DNA of 48,956 nt from Dulcicalothrix desertica PCC 7102 (GCF_003991905.1 NZ_RSCL01000047.1:1-48956), one strand, 5' to 3'. Numbered from the stretch's first letter, positions 1 through 7,632 are shown. Translations and numbers: made by a program. Notes: generated by a model from the letters alone, not told the origin.

Positions 1-75
1 AACTTTTGTTGCATCTGTTGAAAAAATCCTTAGAGAATTTGGAGAAAATTATGTAATTAATTTTGTCTAACTACT
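1..75 (+). mobile_element. End of an IS630-family insertion sequence (partial)
   Basis: These 75 bases are the exact reverse complement of one end of the complete IS630 element at 43097-44178. The terminal inverted repeat is followed by TA at 76-77, the usual IS630 target duplication. The rest of this copy lies outside the window. Its orientation is opposite to the complete copy, so the two face each other across about 43 kb. Confidence 0.9.
2..70 (+). CDS. IS630 transposase, C-terminal end (partial)
   Basis: The last 22 codons of an IS630 transposase, ending NYVINFV and a TAA at 68-70. The same residues occur in the complete IS at 43.1 kb, but there they lie beyond a premature stop. The visible part of this copy is therefore an intact C-terminus. 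Only the tail is visible, so nothing can be said about whether the catalytic domain is whole. Confidence 0.8.
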   Translation, partial: TFVASVEKILREFGENYVINFV

Positions 76-259
76 TACTAGGAAGTGGAATAAGGGTTGG
101 GTCAGACTTTGCTTTTAAATTTGCAGGAATACTTAAATTTTGCTCAACTTTAGAAGAATCTTGATTAAGTCCCTTATTGGATAGTTGTGTTGATGGGGAG
201 CATCTAGGCGCCACAAGCATGATTAATAACGTAGTCCCCATGATTCCCCAGCTTCGCAT
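71..259 (-). pseudogene. Small secreted or lipoprotein-like protein, cut short by IS630
   Basis: A 62-residue reading frame with a plausible ribosome site (GAAGG about 10 nt before the ATG). It has a short basic N-terminus, a hydrophobic stretch at residues 8-17 and a cysteine at 20, followed by a polar segment rich in Ser, Asn and Lys. The cysteine context (APRC) is a poor lipobox, so export is likely but lipidation is doubtful. The last lysine codon and the stop come from the IS630 end, so the original protein was longer or had a different C-terminus. No family recognised. Confidence 0.5.
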
Positions 260-492
260 ACTTTTGCTACCTTCAGTAAATACGTATAAGTAATTAAATT
301 TACAGTAATTTCCCTACTGAAACCGTAATTTCTCCCTATAAATTTATTTGGATGCATGGCTAAATAATAGAATTGCGGTTGGGGGAAAAAGAAGAATTGT
401 ACTATCCGGCGCCATAGTAACAGGAAAGTGCGCCACAGTCTTAAAATATCTTCATTATCAAATTTGAACGCCAGCATTTATGTAAACATCAA

Positions 493-948
493 ATGAACCT
501 CAATACCCAGAAAGAAGATTTTAGTTACGCTTATATATATGCTGTTAGTAGCAGCATAGGTTACTCTCTCCAAACTGCTACACGTAGATTAGATGACAGC
601 GGCATCGACGCTACAATCACCGTGCCAGGTAAAATCAACTCCAAGCGCTTACCCAGGTTTGATATACAAATCAAATCCACATCCCAAGATATCCTTAAAA
701 ATGAATCTATAAAATACCGACTCACCGCTAAAAACTACGATGAACTTCGAGAAAACGACCCCTTTATACCACAACTATTAGTAGTTGTTCTGATACCAAA
801 AAATGCTAACGACTGGTTATCCCAAACCGAAGATTCTCTATGCCTCAAACGTTGCGCTTACTGGTTATCGCTACGGGGACGACCACCACTTGAGGAACAA
901 ACAACCATCACTATAGAAATTCCGCGTCAAAATATCTGCGCGTCCTAA
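493..948 (+). CDS. DUF4365 domain protein, C-terminus frameshifted
   Basis: The 151-residue product has the DUF4365 pattern: an N-terminal helix, then DDSGIDATI at about 33-41, FDIQIKS at about 55-61, and a central LLVVVLIP strand. The family has a nuclease-like core and is often found near mobile or defence genes; its biochemical role is not established. The frame ends in ICAS and a TAA. In the +1 frame from about 935 the sequence continues as a typical family tail (NALKTIMERIAAGENL) to a TGA at 995-997. That TGA would overlap the next ATG as ATGA. A one-base insertion between about 934 and 946 therefore seems to have truncated a gene once coupled to its neighbour. Most of the conserved core is still present. 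Confidence 0.8.
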   Translation: MNLNTQKEDFSYAYIYAVSSSIGYSLQTATRRLDDSGIDATITVPGKINSKRLPRFDIQIKSTSQDILKNESIKYRLTAKNYDELRENDPFIPQLLVVVLIPKNANDWLSQTEDSLCLKRCAYWLSLRGRPPLEEQTTITIEIPRQNICAS

Positions 949-993
949 CGCACTCAAAACTATAATGGAACGCATCGCTGCTGGAGAAAACTT

Positions 994-1527
994 ATGACAG
1001 CAATCGAGCCACACATAGAAAAATTTCAACACATTGACCCCCAACAAGTAAAAACCTACTTGGTTGCACATGGCTGGCAGCAGCAACAAAAACAGGGAGA
1101 TAAAGCATCCATCTGGACTTTAGACGGTTTTGAAATTCTACTGCCCCTCAAACCAGAAATTATTGACTTCAAGCGGAGGATGGCGGAGGTTGTAGAAACT
1201 CTCGCTCTGGCAGAAAACCGTTCACAAGTGGAAATATACGGCGCCTTAATTACAGAGGCGCCTAACACCACCATTCAAGCAGTTGTTACCCACATCGCCA
1301 CTCCCAACGCCGCAGAGCTAAGTGGAGAAGTTACGCTACTTGGTGTTGTTGTTAACAAACTACGCTCCATCCATACTGAACTAGCAGACCGCGACTATAT
1401 TCTTGCCCTTAAAGCTTATCAAGAACGCCTTCCTATTTACTGCACAGGTGACTTAATCAAAGAAAACGGTACATTTATTCTTAAAAATCCCCATCAGTTA
1501 AGCTTGGATGAACCAGCAGTTTCTTAA
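994..1527 (+). CDS. Conserved cyanobacterial protein, partner of DUF4365 gene
   Basis: A 177-residue soluble protein of unknown function, clearly homologous along its length to the 178-residue protein at 44353-44889. Shared landmarks are HGW near residue 27, FEILLP, VETLA..NRSQ.EI, the LFGVVV/LLGVVV segment with KLR, YILA.KAY.ERLP, and CTGDLIKEN near the end. No signal peptide or membrane segment. The ATG overlaps the ancestral stop of the DUF4365 gene, which implies an old translational coupling. The two copies on one plasmid have different neighbours. Confidence 0.75.
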   Translation: MTAIEPHIEKFQHIDPQQVKTYLVAHGWQQQQKQGDKASIWTLDGFEILLPLKPEIIDFKRRMAEVVETLALAENRSQVEIYGALITEAPNTTIQAVVTHIATPNAAELSGEVTLLGVVVNKLRSIHTELADRDYILALKAYQERLPIYCTGDLIKENGTFILKNPHQLSLDEPAVS

Positions 1528-1562
1528 ATCAAAAAACTTATCTAATGGCGTAAGAATTGTCT

Positions 1563-1817
1563 ATGAAAAGTATTAAACTAAACAAAAAAGTTGGCGCCGA
1601 CGGTATTTTACATTTAGATATTCCAGTAGAAATAATAGATACAGAAGTAGAAATAATGGTAATATACCAACCATTACAACCACCAGCACAGCCAAACACA
1701 CTCGATGAATTTGGATACCCACCCGGTTTTTTTGAGGAAACTTATGGTAGTTGTGCGGATGACCCAATTGTAATTGATTCAGAAGGCGAATTTGAGGAAC
1801 GGGAAAAAATATTGTGA
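1563..1817 (+). CDS. VapB-type antitoxin (cyanobacterial)
   Basis: A short protein of 84 residues placed directly before a PIN-domain toxin. The N-terminal part (SIKLNKKVGADGILHLDIP) looks like an AbrB/VapB-style beta strand region. The C-terminal part carries GYPPGFFEETYGSCADDPI, a tail I associate with cyanobacterial antitoxins paired with PIN toxins. That tail would be the toxin-neutralising segment. I prefer the ATG here over an upstream TTG at 1557. Its stop overlaps the toxin start (GTGA), so the two are translationally coupled, as expected for a toxin-antitoxin operon. Confidence 0.85.
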   Translation: MKSIKLNKKVGADGILHLDIPVEIIDTEVEIMVIYQPLQPPAQPNTLDEFGYPPGFFEETYGSCADDPIVIDSEGEFEEREKIL

Positions 1818-2212
1818 GGTATTTGTTGGACACTAACGTTTGCGCTCGCTACCTCAATGGTAGGTCGCCAACAGTACGAACACGTATAAGGTCAACAAGA
1901 AGAGAAGAGATTGCTGTATGTTCTGTAGTCAAAGCAGAACTATTTTTCGGCGCCATGCGGAGTAACGATATGGAAAGAACGCTTACTCGGCAGCAACAAT
2001 TTCTGAATTTATTTGTATCGCTACCATTTGATGATGCGGCAGCAATTATTTATGGACGAATCCGTGCGGAATTAACAGAATTAGGTACACCAATAGGTCC
2101 TAATGATTTTCAGATTGCAGCAATTGCAATGGCGAATAATCTAATATTGGTTACGCACAACACAGGTGAATTTAGTCGAGTTCCAAGCTTACCGCTTGAA
2201 GACTGGGAGTAG
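1814..2212 (+). CDS. vapC: VapC-type PIN-domain ribonuclease toxin
   Basis: A PIN domain of 132 residues. The first acidic residue is in YLLDTNVC (D6), the second in VVKAELFFGA (E42), and the third cluster is in GPNDFQIAAIAMAN (D98), followed by THNTGEF near the end. All the usual metal-binding positions appear present, so it should be an active metal-dependent ribonuclease, typically acting on tRNA or rRNA. Start codon GTG, overlapping the antitoxin stop. The length is typical of the family. On a plasmid the pair probably stabilises inheritance. Confidence 0.92.
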   Translation: MRYLLDTNVCARYLNGRSPTVRTRIRSTRREEIAVCSVVKAELFFGAMRSNDMERTLTRQQQFLNLFVSLPFDDAAAIIYGRIRAELTELGTPIGPNDFQIAAIAMANNLILVTHNTGEFSRVPSLPLEDWE

Positions 2213-2603
2213 ACAGTGGTTTAGATTGGGATGTTGTTTGGCTATTCATTAAATCAGCTTTTTCCCAATTCCCAAATGTCTCAGTAATAATTTTCGAGCC
2301 ACTAGGCGCCACAAAACCTAGTAGAGCAAACAGACACATTACATCGTAACTATATAAAACATCTGCACTGATAATTAGTTAGTGTACGTGCGGGTGGATT
2401 AAAATACCTTTGAGTTTATGACCCTCTTCCAATAGATTTACGTCTAGAGTCATAGATAAAACCTAGACTAGCGTCCCATACACCTTTTATTAAATGCTGC
2501 TAATGTAATTTATAACGGTTCGCGTTCAGGTAAAGTACATGAAGGTAGATAATGATGCCCACCTTACAAGAACTTTACTCTCGACTGTTATATTGTTTTG
2601 ATT
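2213..2603. other. Intergenic region, no gene seen
   Basis: About 390 bases between the end of the toxin gene and the end of the convergent XRE regulator. One GGCGCC site lies at about 2305. No reading frame with a credible start, no RNA gene and no strong hairpin were found. Confidence 0.4.
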
Positions 2604-3017
2604 TTACTGCCTAGGTATACAAGACCTAAGAGTATCCAAAGCTTGATTAACAAGTTCCAGGTCGGAAGGTCTGTCCTTTTCAGGCAATTCCTGTACCAAC
2701 TCCCACATATCCCTTAGAACAGAATCAAATCCTTTAATAGCTTTATCGATTAAATCGGGTTTATAAGGGTTTAGTTCTCTGTTTAAACAAACTAGCTGAT
2801 AAAGTTCCAGAGGTGATTTATCCATTGCTTTCGCCAACCTCACAATGCTTGAGCGCGTTGGATTGCTTGTTTTTAAGCACATTGTTCGCAGTCCAGGGCG
2901 AGTGATATTCGCCATGTCAGCAAATTCGCGCATGGAAATATCGTTTTCTTTAATAAACTTGAATATCAATTCCCCTAACGGACTCAGGTCTTGAGGCTTT
3001 ATGGTGAGAGCAGGCAT
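2604..3017 (-). CDS. XRE-family helix-turn-helix transcriptional regulator
   Basis: A 137-residue protein with an HTH_XRE domain at about residues 14-70: ISMREFADMANITRPGLR for the helix-turn-helix pair, then TRSSIVRLAKAMDKSPLEL. The C-terminal half is helical and acidic and may mediate dimerisation. It is divergent from the rep gene, and the intervening 515 bases carry inverted repeats beginning 20 bases before its start codon. Likely roles are autoregulation and control of plasmid replication genes, but the target is inferred from position only. Confidence 0.85.
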   Translation of the reverse strand: MPALTIKPQDLSPLGELIFKFIKENDISMREFADMANITRPGLRTMCLKTSNPTRSSIVRLAKAMDKSPLELYQLVCLNRELNPYKPDLIDKAIKGFDSVLRDMWELVQELPEKDRPSDLELVNQALDTLRSCIPRQ

Positions 3018-3037
3018 ACAAGTGATTTATAAAATAT

Positions 3038-3096
3038 ATGTAGAAAAAAAGGTTGTTTCTTCTACATGTTATGAGGTATATTGTAGTCTAAGAAAC
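3038..3096. promoter_or_regulatory. Candidate operator of the XRE regulator
   Basis: Two overlapping inverted repeats lie just upstream of the XRE gene. ATGTAGAA at 3038-3045 pairs with TTCTACAT at 3060-3067. GTTTCTTCTACA at 3055-3066 pairs imperfectly with TGTAGTCTAAGAAAC at 3082-3096. The shared core TGTAG/CTACA thus occurs three times. This arrangement suits a dimeric XRE repressor controlling its own promoter and a divergent one. Confidence 0.5.
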
Positions 3097-3121
3097 TATA
3101 AATTGAAAGAGGATTTAAAGG

Positions 3122-3199
3122 ATGAGCAATAAGCACGAAAATAAAAATATTAGCCAAAATGACCACCCTTTAAACAAGAGTGGCACCTCAGCTGTATGA
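3122..3199 (+). CDS. Possible 25-residue peptide (leader ORF)
   Basis: A short polar reading frame starting MSNKHENKN and ending SGTSAV. A purine-rich GAAAGAGG lies about 8 nt before the ATG. It lies divergently from the XRE gene, just past the candidate operator and upstream of rep. It could be a real small protein, a leader, or chance. No family is recognisable. Confidence 0.3.
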   Translation: MSNKHENKNISQNDHPLNKSGTSAV

Positions 3200-3496
3200 T
3201 GCTTTTAGAGCGAGTTAGCTTACCCATAGAACTTATATCAGTTGCTTTAGCTTGGCGGCACTGTAACGGATATAGTCTAGTGGTTTAGCCTTCCGTTTGT
3301 TCAATCGTTATTGTCTTTATGTTACCAGGATTTGTACACCATGTGTAGAGTTCTGTAGATTTTTGCGCCCAAATTCACAACAACTTTAATAAGTTATTTT
3401 GGAAATTATCTACTTTACTATAAGAAAATCCTATTTTCCATGAGTAAAATAGTTTAAGCAATCAAATCGACAACGATTCGGCGGATAAGTAACTCG

Positions 3497-3524
3497 CTCC
3501 AAAGACCGTTTTAGTACTTTGGAG
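3497..3524 (+). promoter_or_regulatory. Stem-loop covering the rep ribosome-binding site
   Basis: CTCCAAAG (3497-3504) and CTTTGGAG (3517-3524) form a perfect 8-bp stem with a 12-nt loop. The GGAG in the 3' arm is the Shine-Dalgarno sequence, 8 nt before the rep ATG at 3533. If folded, the mRNA would hide the ribosome site, a common way to limit Rep synthesis and plasmid copy number. The function is inferred from the structure. Confidence 0.55.
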
Positions 3525-3532
3525 TTAATATC

Positions 3533-4774
3533 ATGTCACCATGCGCTACCATCGAGCTTGAATTAGTACAACCGTTACAAACAGTTACTGAAGAACCAAT
3601 CACCCCAAATCTTGATTGGACTGACTTACCAAAACTCCTCCATCAAATAATTGCTTACCACCGAATTTTTGCACTTGTTGGTGGAAGTGCCCAAGCAGGG
3701 ATTTTTCTCTCACAAGCCTACTACTGGACTCCTAAAGCTAACAACCCCGAAGGTTGGTTTTATAAAACCAAAGAAGAGTGGGAAAAAGAAACCGGACTGA
3801 CCCGGCGCCAGCAGGACACAGTAGTTAAGCACCTAAAAGAGCTAGGAATATTATTTGTTGAGCTTAAAGGCATACCGTGTAAACTTTACTACCGAATAAA
3901 TAAGGAAGCACTTACCGAAGCCATTGCGCGCCATCAGCCAATAGTAGAAAAAACAGGTGAAAAAAGCGCTGAAACAACGCAAAATCAACAGTTGCACAAA
4001 AACGCCGAACAAGTTGCACAAAAACGCCGAACAAGTTGCACAAAAACGCCTAACAAGTTGCACAAAAACGCCCAACTCAACCCACCTCAAACCCATACAC
4101 AGCAAACGTTTCAGCCGCCCTCAGAGATTACATCAGAAAATACAACTAAAAATACACAAATATCCGCCCCGCCTAGCGGCGCCCCGGAACCCCGCCCTGG
4201 TGTGTGTGTAAATAATATTAAACAAGAAGCTACCAAGGTTGATAACCAACCAGGATCATCAGAAGTTGAGAAACCAGTTGTTAAAACCGATAACCAAAAA
4301 AATTCTTCATCTGAACAACGACTTCCTCATGAAGACAACAATTCCGCCGCAAGTTCGATAAATCAGAACAAGCGAAATAGAGAACAATCTTCAAATAGCA
4401 GTAAAAATCAACAAATTAATCAATGGGAACCAGCCCATCACCCAGAACTAAAACAAGCCTTTCTTGAATGGAAAGCAAGAACACTCCTCGCTTCCAGTGG
4501 TGATACAGATGCATTATCCGGTTATTCCTTTGCTCGTAACTGGGCAAGAAAAAATCAACAAGATGCAAACGATGACTTTGAAAAATTTGTCGCACGTCAC
4601 GAAGCCGAACAGCAGCGAAACAAAGAACAAGAAGAATTTTTTGCCAAACATCGAGAACATTACATGGCGCAGCTTGAGAAACAGCAGCAAGAGGAAGCAG
4701 CAAGAAGAGCAGCGGCGCCTCCTAACCCCAGACTCCAAGCAATTTTACAACGGCATTTGAACATAAATACCTAA
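3533..4774 (+). CDS. Plasmid replication initiation protein (winged-helix Rep), with internal origin
   Basis: A 413-residue protein. Residues about 30-130 form a winged-helix-like domain with SAQAGIFLSQAYYW and TKEEWEKETGLTRRQQDT, then VKHLKELGIL and LYYRINKE. This pattern is seen in plasmid and phage replication initiators and helicase loaders. The middle (about 140-300) is low-complexity and rich in Gln, Asn, Lys and Ser. The C-terminus (about 300-400) is helical and strongly charged, starting WEPAHHPELKQAFLEWK. The gene sits directly before dnaB, which supports a role in origin recognition and helicase recruitment. Four iterons lie inside the coding sequence. Translation is probably limited by the stem-loop at its start. 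The domain assignment is from pattern recognition only. Confidence 0.7.
   Translation: MSPCATIELELVQPLQTVTEEPITPNLDWTDLPKLLHQIIAYHRIFALVGGSAQAGIFLSQAYYWTPKANNPEGWFYKTKEEWEKETGLTRRQQDTVVKHLKELGILFVELKGIPCKLYYRINKEALTEAIARHQPIVEKTGEKSAETTQNQQLHKNAEQVAQKRRTSCTKTPNKLHKNAQLNPPQTHTQQTFQPPSEITSENTTKNTQISAPPSGAPEPRPGVCVNNIKQEATKVDNQPGSSEVEKPVVKTDNQKNSSSEQRLPHEDNNSAASSINQNKRNREQSSNSSKNQQINQWEPAHHPELKQAFLEWKARTLLASSGDTDALSGYSFARNWARKNQQDANDDFEKFVARHEAEQQRNKEQEEFFAKHREHYMAQLEKQQQEEAARRAAAPPNPRLQAILQRHLNINT
3991..4072 (+). repeat. Four 22-bp iterons inside rep: candidate replication origin
   Basis: GTTGCACAAAAACGCC starts at 3991, 4013, 4035 and 4057, an exact 22-bp period. The first three copies are full units differing by one base in the linker; the fourth is partial. 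Because 22 is not a multiple of three, each copy is translated in a different frame, so the DNA sequence rather than the protein is being kept. This is the arrangement of the lambda origin inside gene O. The array probably is the binding site for the protein it interrupts. Confidence 0.7.
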
Positions 4775-4874
4775 CAATTTACTGCGCGTGCGGTAACAAT
4801 ATGTGAACGCACTTTGTAACGTGAATTGTTAATACAGGTTTTGCTTCATCCATTCAAATATTTGAAAAATTAAT

Positions 4875-6245
4875 ATGCAAGTCACAAACGAATTAGACTT
4901 TAGAGCAATAGATAGATTGCCCCCGCAAAATATTGAAGCGGAAGAGGTGATTTTGGGTGGTATAATGCTTGATCCAAGCGCGATAATAAGAGTCGAAGGC
5001 ATTCTTAAGCCAGAGATGTTTTATATTTCGTCGCACAAACATATTTTCTCTGCTTTAGAAGCGCTGCATCGTGACAATAAACCGACAGATTTGTTGAGTG
5101 TCACCAACTATCTGACAGATTTTGATATGTTGACGTCCATCGGCGGTCGAAGCAAATTAGCATCGCTTTTAGAATCAACTGTATCGGCAATAAATATTGA
5201 TGCTCTTGCTGACATCGTGATTGAAAAATATCGGCGCCGACAGTTAATAAAAGCTGCTTCAGAAATTTATCAACTTGCTTATGACACCGAAAGCGAAATT
5301 AATCACCTGCTGGACTGTGCCGAAACTAAACTTTTAAGTATCCGTACAGAAGCTATTAGCCAAGAAACTGAGCCAGTAATCTTAGCAGAGCCACTCATAA
5401 ATGTTTTTGACAATATAGAAAAAATATCTCAAGGTCTTATTAAACCTGGTATTTCTACAGGATTTTATGATTTAGACCTCATAATAAAAGGCTTTCAACC
5501 AGGTAAATTAATAACACTAGCAGGGCGCCCAGCAATGGGAAAATCATCCATGCTAGGTAACATGGCAATTAATGCAGCCCGTAATTCCTCGCAACCCGTA
5601 ATACTCTTTAGTACAGAAATGACAAAAGAAGAGTGGGCGATGCGATATTTGAGTCAAGAAGCCAGAGTCGAAGGAATTTATTTAGAATCTGGCAGAATTA
5701 GCAACGACCAATGGAAAGACCTAGCAGTAGCTGTTGAAAAATTAAGCCAAGACAAAATATATATAGATGACTCGCCAAAACTAACAGTTGCTTCGCTGCG
5801 TTCCAAAGTAAAGCGTATGGTAGCGAAACACGGCAAAGTTAGCATGGTTGGCATCGACTACCTACAATTAATGGCTGACATTGGAGGTGATGACGGTAGC
5901 GGTAAATCTGCTCGTCAAATTGGAGAAATCACACGACAACTGAAACTTCTAGCCAGAGAATGCAACACAACCGTCGTCCTACTCTCACAACTAAATCGTG
6001 GTGTAGAAAGTCGTAACAACAAGCGACCGCTCATGTCAGACTTGCGCGAGTCAGGAAGAATCGAAGAAGACTCCGACCTCGTAATAATGCTTTACAGAGA
6101 AGAATACTATGTCTTAGATACACCAGACCGAGGACTAGCAGAAGTCATCATTACCAAACATCGCGGTGGTCCAACAGGAATAGTAAAACTGCTATTTGAA
6201 TCACAATTTACCCAATTCAAAAACCTCAAACGCACCAGTTACTAA
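4875..6245 (+). CDS. dnaB: Replicative DNA helicase DnaB
   Basis: A 456-residue hexameric helicase of normal length. The N-terminal DnaB domain starts RLPPQNIEAEEVILGG and runs to about residue 110. The RecA-like domain has Walker A GRPAMGKSS at about 217-225, the FSTEMTKEEWAMR motif, Walker B VGIDYLQLM at about 325, LSQLNRG and the arginine-finger region SDLRESGRIEEDSD. All key residues are present. It would unwind the plasmid at the fork, loaded by the upstream Rep protein. A chromosome would encode its own DnaB, so this is a plasmid-specific helicase. A hairpin repeat follows 7 bases after the stop. Confidence 0.97.
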   Translation: MQVTNELDFRAIDRLPPQNIEAEEVILGGIMLDPSAIIRVEGILKPEMFYISSHKHIFSALEALHRDNKPTDLLSVTNYLTDFDMLTSIGGRSKLASLLESTVSAINIDALADIVIEKYRRRQLIKAASEIYQLAYDTESEINHLLDCAETKLLSIRTEAISQETEPVILAEPLINVFDNIEKISQGLIKPGISTGFYDLDLIIKGFQPGKLITLAGRPAMGKSSMLGNMAINAARNSSQPVILFSTEMTKEEWAMRYLSQEARVEGIYLESGRISNDQWKDLAVAVEKLSQDKIYIDDSPKLTVASLRSKVKRMVAKHGKVSMVGIDYLQLMADIGGDDGSGKSARQIGEITRQLKLLARECNTTVVLLSQLNRGVESRNNKRPLMSDLRESGRIEEDSDLVIMLYREEYYVLDTPDRGLAEVIITKHRGGPTGIVKLLFESQFTQFKNLKRTSY

Positions 6246-6251
6246 CATGTG

Positions 6252-6325
6252 GCACGGGCGTCTCGCCTGTGCAGTCAAGTACTTTTATTTACCACAGAGG
6301 CACAGAGAACATAGAGGAAAAACAT
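6252..6325 (+). repeat. Hairpin plus dispersed-repeat remnant between dnaB and methyltransferase
   Basis: GCACGGGCG (6252-6260) and CGCCTGTGC (6264-6272) form a 9-bp stem (one G-T pair) with a TCT loop. After it comes ACCACAGAGGCACAGAGAAC, a sequence type dispersed in Nostocales genomes as I recall. The hairpin could act as a terminator or mRNA-end stabiliser for dnaB. I place the methyltransferase start after this element, not upstream of it. Confidence 0.5.
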
Positions 6326-6330
6326 TCATT

Positions 6331-7533
6331 ATGTTGGCGCCAAACCTAGAAACCTCTCAACGAACCGCTGCATCTCAAAAAACATCCAAAACCAGCGAAA
6401 AACCCTCTGACAACTGGTATACACCCCAACACATAATTGACTTAGTAATACAAGTACTAAATCAAATAGACCTAGACCCCTGTGCAGAAACTGGCAAAAA
6501 TATACCAGCATCCACACATTACACACATACAGACAACGGATTAATTCAACCTTGGCACGGACGAATATTTCTCAACCCACCATACTCAGAACCCGGCAAA
6601 TGGATTACCAAACTAAATGAAGAAATCGCAACTGGTCGAGTAACAGAAGCCATCGCACTTGTACCAGGCGCCACCGATACTAACTGGTTATCACCTATAT
6701 TGAAAACTCAACCAGTCTGCTTCTGGAAAGGGCGAATCAAATTCCTTGACCAAAACTACGAACCAAAACTACCAGCAAGGCAATCACATGTACTTATCTA
6801 CTGGGGAGACAACAGCACACGGTTTCTAGAAATCTTCGATGCGTATGGAGTAGTACAACTACCACAAGCAATACTATCCAAATTACTGAAAACCTCTCCC
6901 AGCAACACTTATGAAATTTTCCCAGGGGATAAGCAAGACACAAATATATCCCCTAGGAAAATAGAGGCGCCCCAACCCCAATTCCCAGAACCATCCCAAA
7001 ACTGTCATTCTGAGCGCAGCGAAGAATCTACAATATCTCAAAACTTACGAGAGGCGCCCAAATTCCTAGGGGATAAGTCAGACACAAATATATCCCCTAG
7101 GAAAATAGAGGCGCCCAAATTCCTAGGGGATAACTCAGACATAAATATATCCTCTAGGAAAATAGAAGCACCACAATTCCTAGGCGACAAATCAGATACA
7201 AATTGTCATTCCACGAATAGCGAAGAATCTACAATATCTCAAGACTTACGAGACGCGCCCAAATTCCTAGGGGATAACTCAGATACAAATATATCCCCTA
7301 GGAAAAGGCGCCGACATAAGGGCGACGGGAGCGGCAGCATACATTGGCGCACTGTCACAAAAAAAGGTAAAGATTATCATGAAGCTTATTATCACTACGA
7401 ATTTTGGAGCGATGGTGAGCGCGAAGTTAAATCTACCAAGTACATTCCCAAGCGGTTGCTATCACAGGTGCAGAGCTTGGATTTGGAAAAGGCGCCTGTA
7501 AGAGAAATTTTAGAGGTTTTGGGAGTTCTGTAA
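6331..7533 (+). CDS. Phage/plasmid-type N6-adenine DNA methyltransferase with repeat-expanded C-terminus
   Basis: From the ATG chosen here the product is 400 residues; an earlier start would overlap dnaB and translate the repeat between them. Residues about 25-190 match the Dam-like phage N-6-adenine methyltransferase family: WYTPQHIIDLV, DLDPCAE, and the catalytic NPPYS at 82-86, followed by EPGKWITKL and IALVPGATDTNWL. Residues about 195-325 consist of in-frame palindromic repeat units (FLGD.SDTNISPRKIEAP) and two copies of a CHSERSEES-type unit. Residues about 330-400 (GSGSIHWRTVTKKGKDY to EVLGVL) form a small conserved domain of unknown role found at the C-terminus of other Nostocales proteins, as I recall. 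No restriction enzyme is adjacent, so it is probably an orphan methylase. Confidence 0.85.
   Translation: MLAPNLETSQRTAASQKTSKTSEKPSDNWYTPQHIIDLVIQVLNQIDLDPCAETGKNIPASTHYTHTDNGLIQPWHGRIFLNPPYSEPGKWITKLNEEIATGRVTEAIALVPGATDTNWLSPILKTQPVCFWKGRIKFLDQNYEPKLPARQSHVLIYWGDNSTRFLEIFDAYGVVQLPQAILSKLLKTSPSNTYEIFPGDKQDTNISPRKIEAPQPQFPEPSQNCHSERSEESTISQNLREAPKFLGDKSDTNISPRKIEAPKFLGDNSDINISSRKIEAPQFLGDKSDTNCHSTNSEESTISQDLRDAPKFLGDNSDTNISPRKRRRHKGDGSGSIHWRTVTKKGKDYHEAYYHYEFWSDGEREVKSTKYIPKRLLSQVQSLDLEKAPVREILEVLGVL
6921..7302 (+). repeat. In-frame palindromic repeats inside the methyltransferase gene
   Basis: Units whose ends are CCTAGGGGATA and TATCCCCTAGG fold into hairpins. They occur at about 6921-6957, 7065-7102, 7122-7158, 7179-7200 (half) and 7266-7302. 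The copies at 7065, 7122 and 7179 are spaced exactly 57 bp (19 codons). Two copies of a different repeat, TGTCATTC...GAAGAATCTACAATATCTC, are interleaved at about 7002 and 7203. None of the insertions breaks the frame. Confidence 0.85.
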
Positions 7534-7632
7534 CAACACTGAAAAAGGCACCCGACAGCACATAAATTCCTATATGATTAAAAAAAATGTAATTGTTTAA
7601 ATAATCAATGGTAGGTAATATACCAAACATGA

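Noticed and set aside
223-477. 84-codon minus-strand frame beside the truncated secreted-protein gene
   Set aside because: Unusual composition (repeated W, F and L), no ribosome site, and it overlaps the start of the better-supported gene.
3991-4072. Possible CRISPR array in rep
   Set aside because: Period of 22 bp leaves no room for spacers; units are directly adjacent. No cas gene in the window.
3957-4211. Alternative plus-strand frame across the rep iterons
   Set aside because: It is open only because the 22-bp repeats lack stops in all frames; no start signal, and rep codes through.
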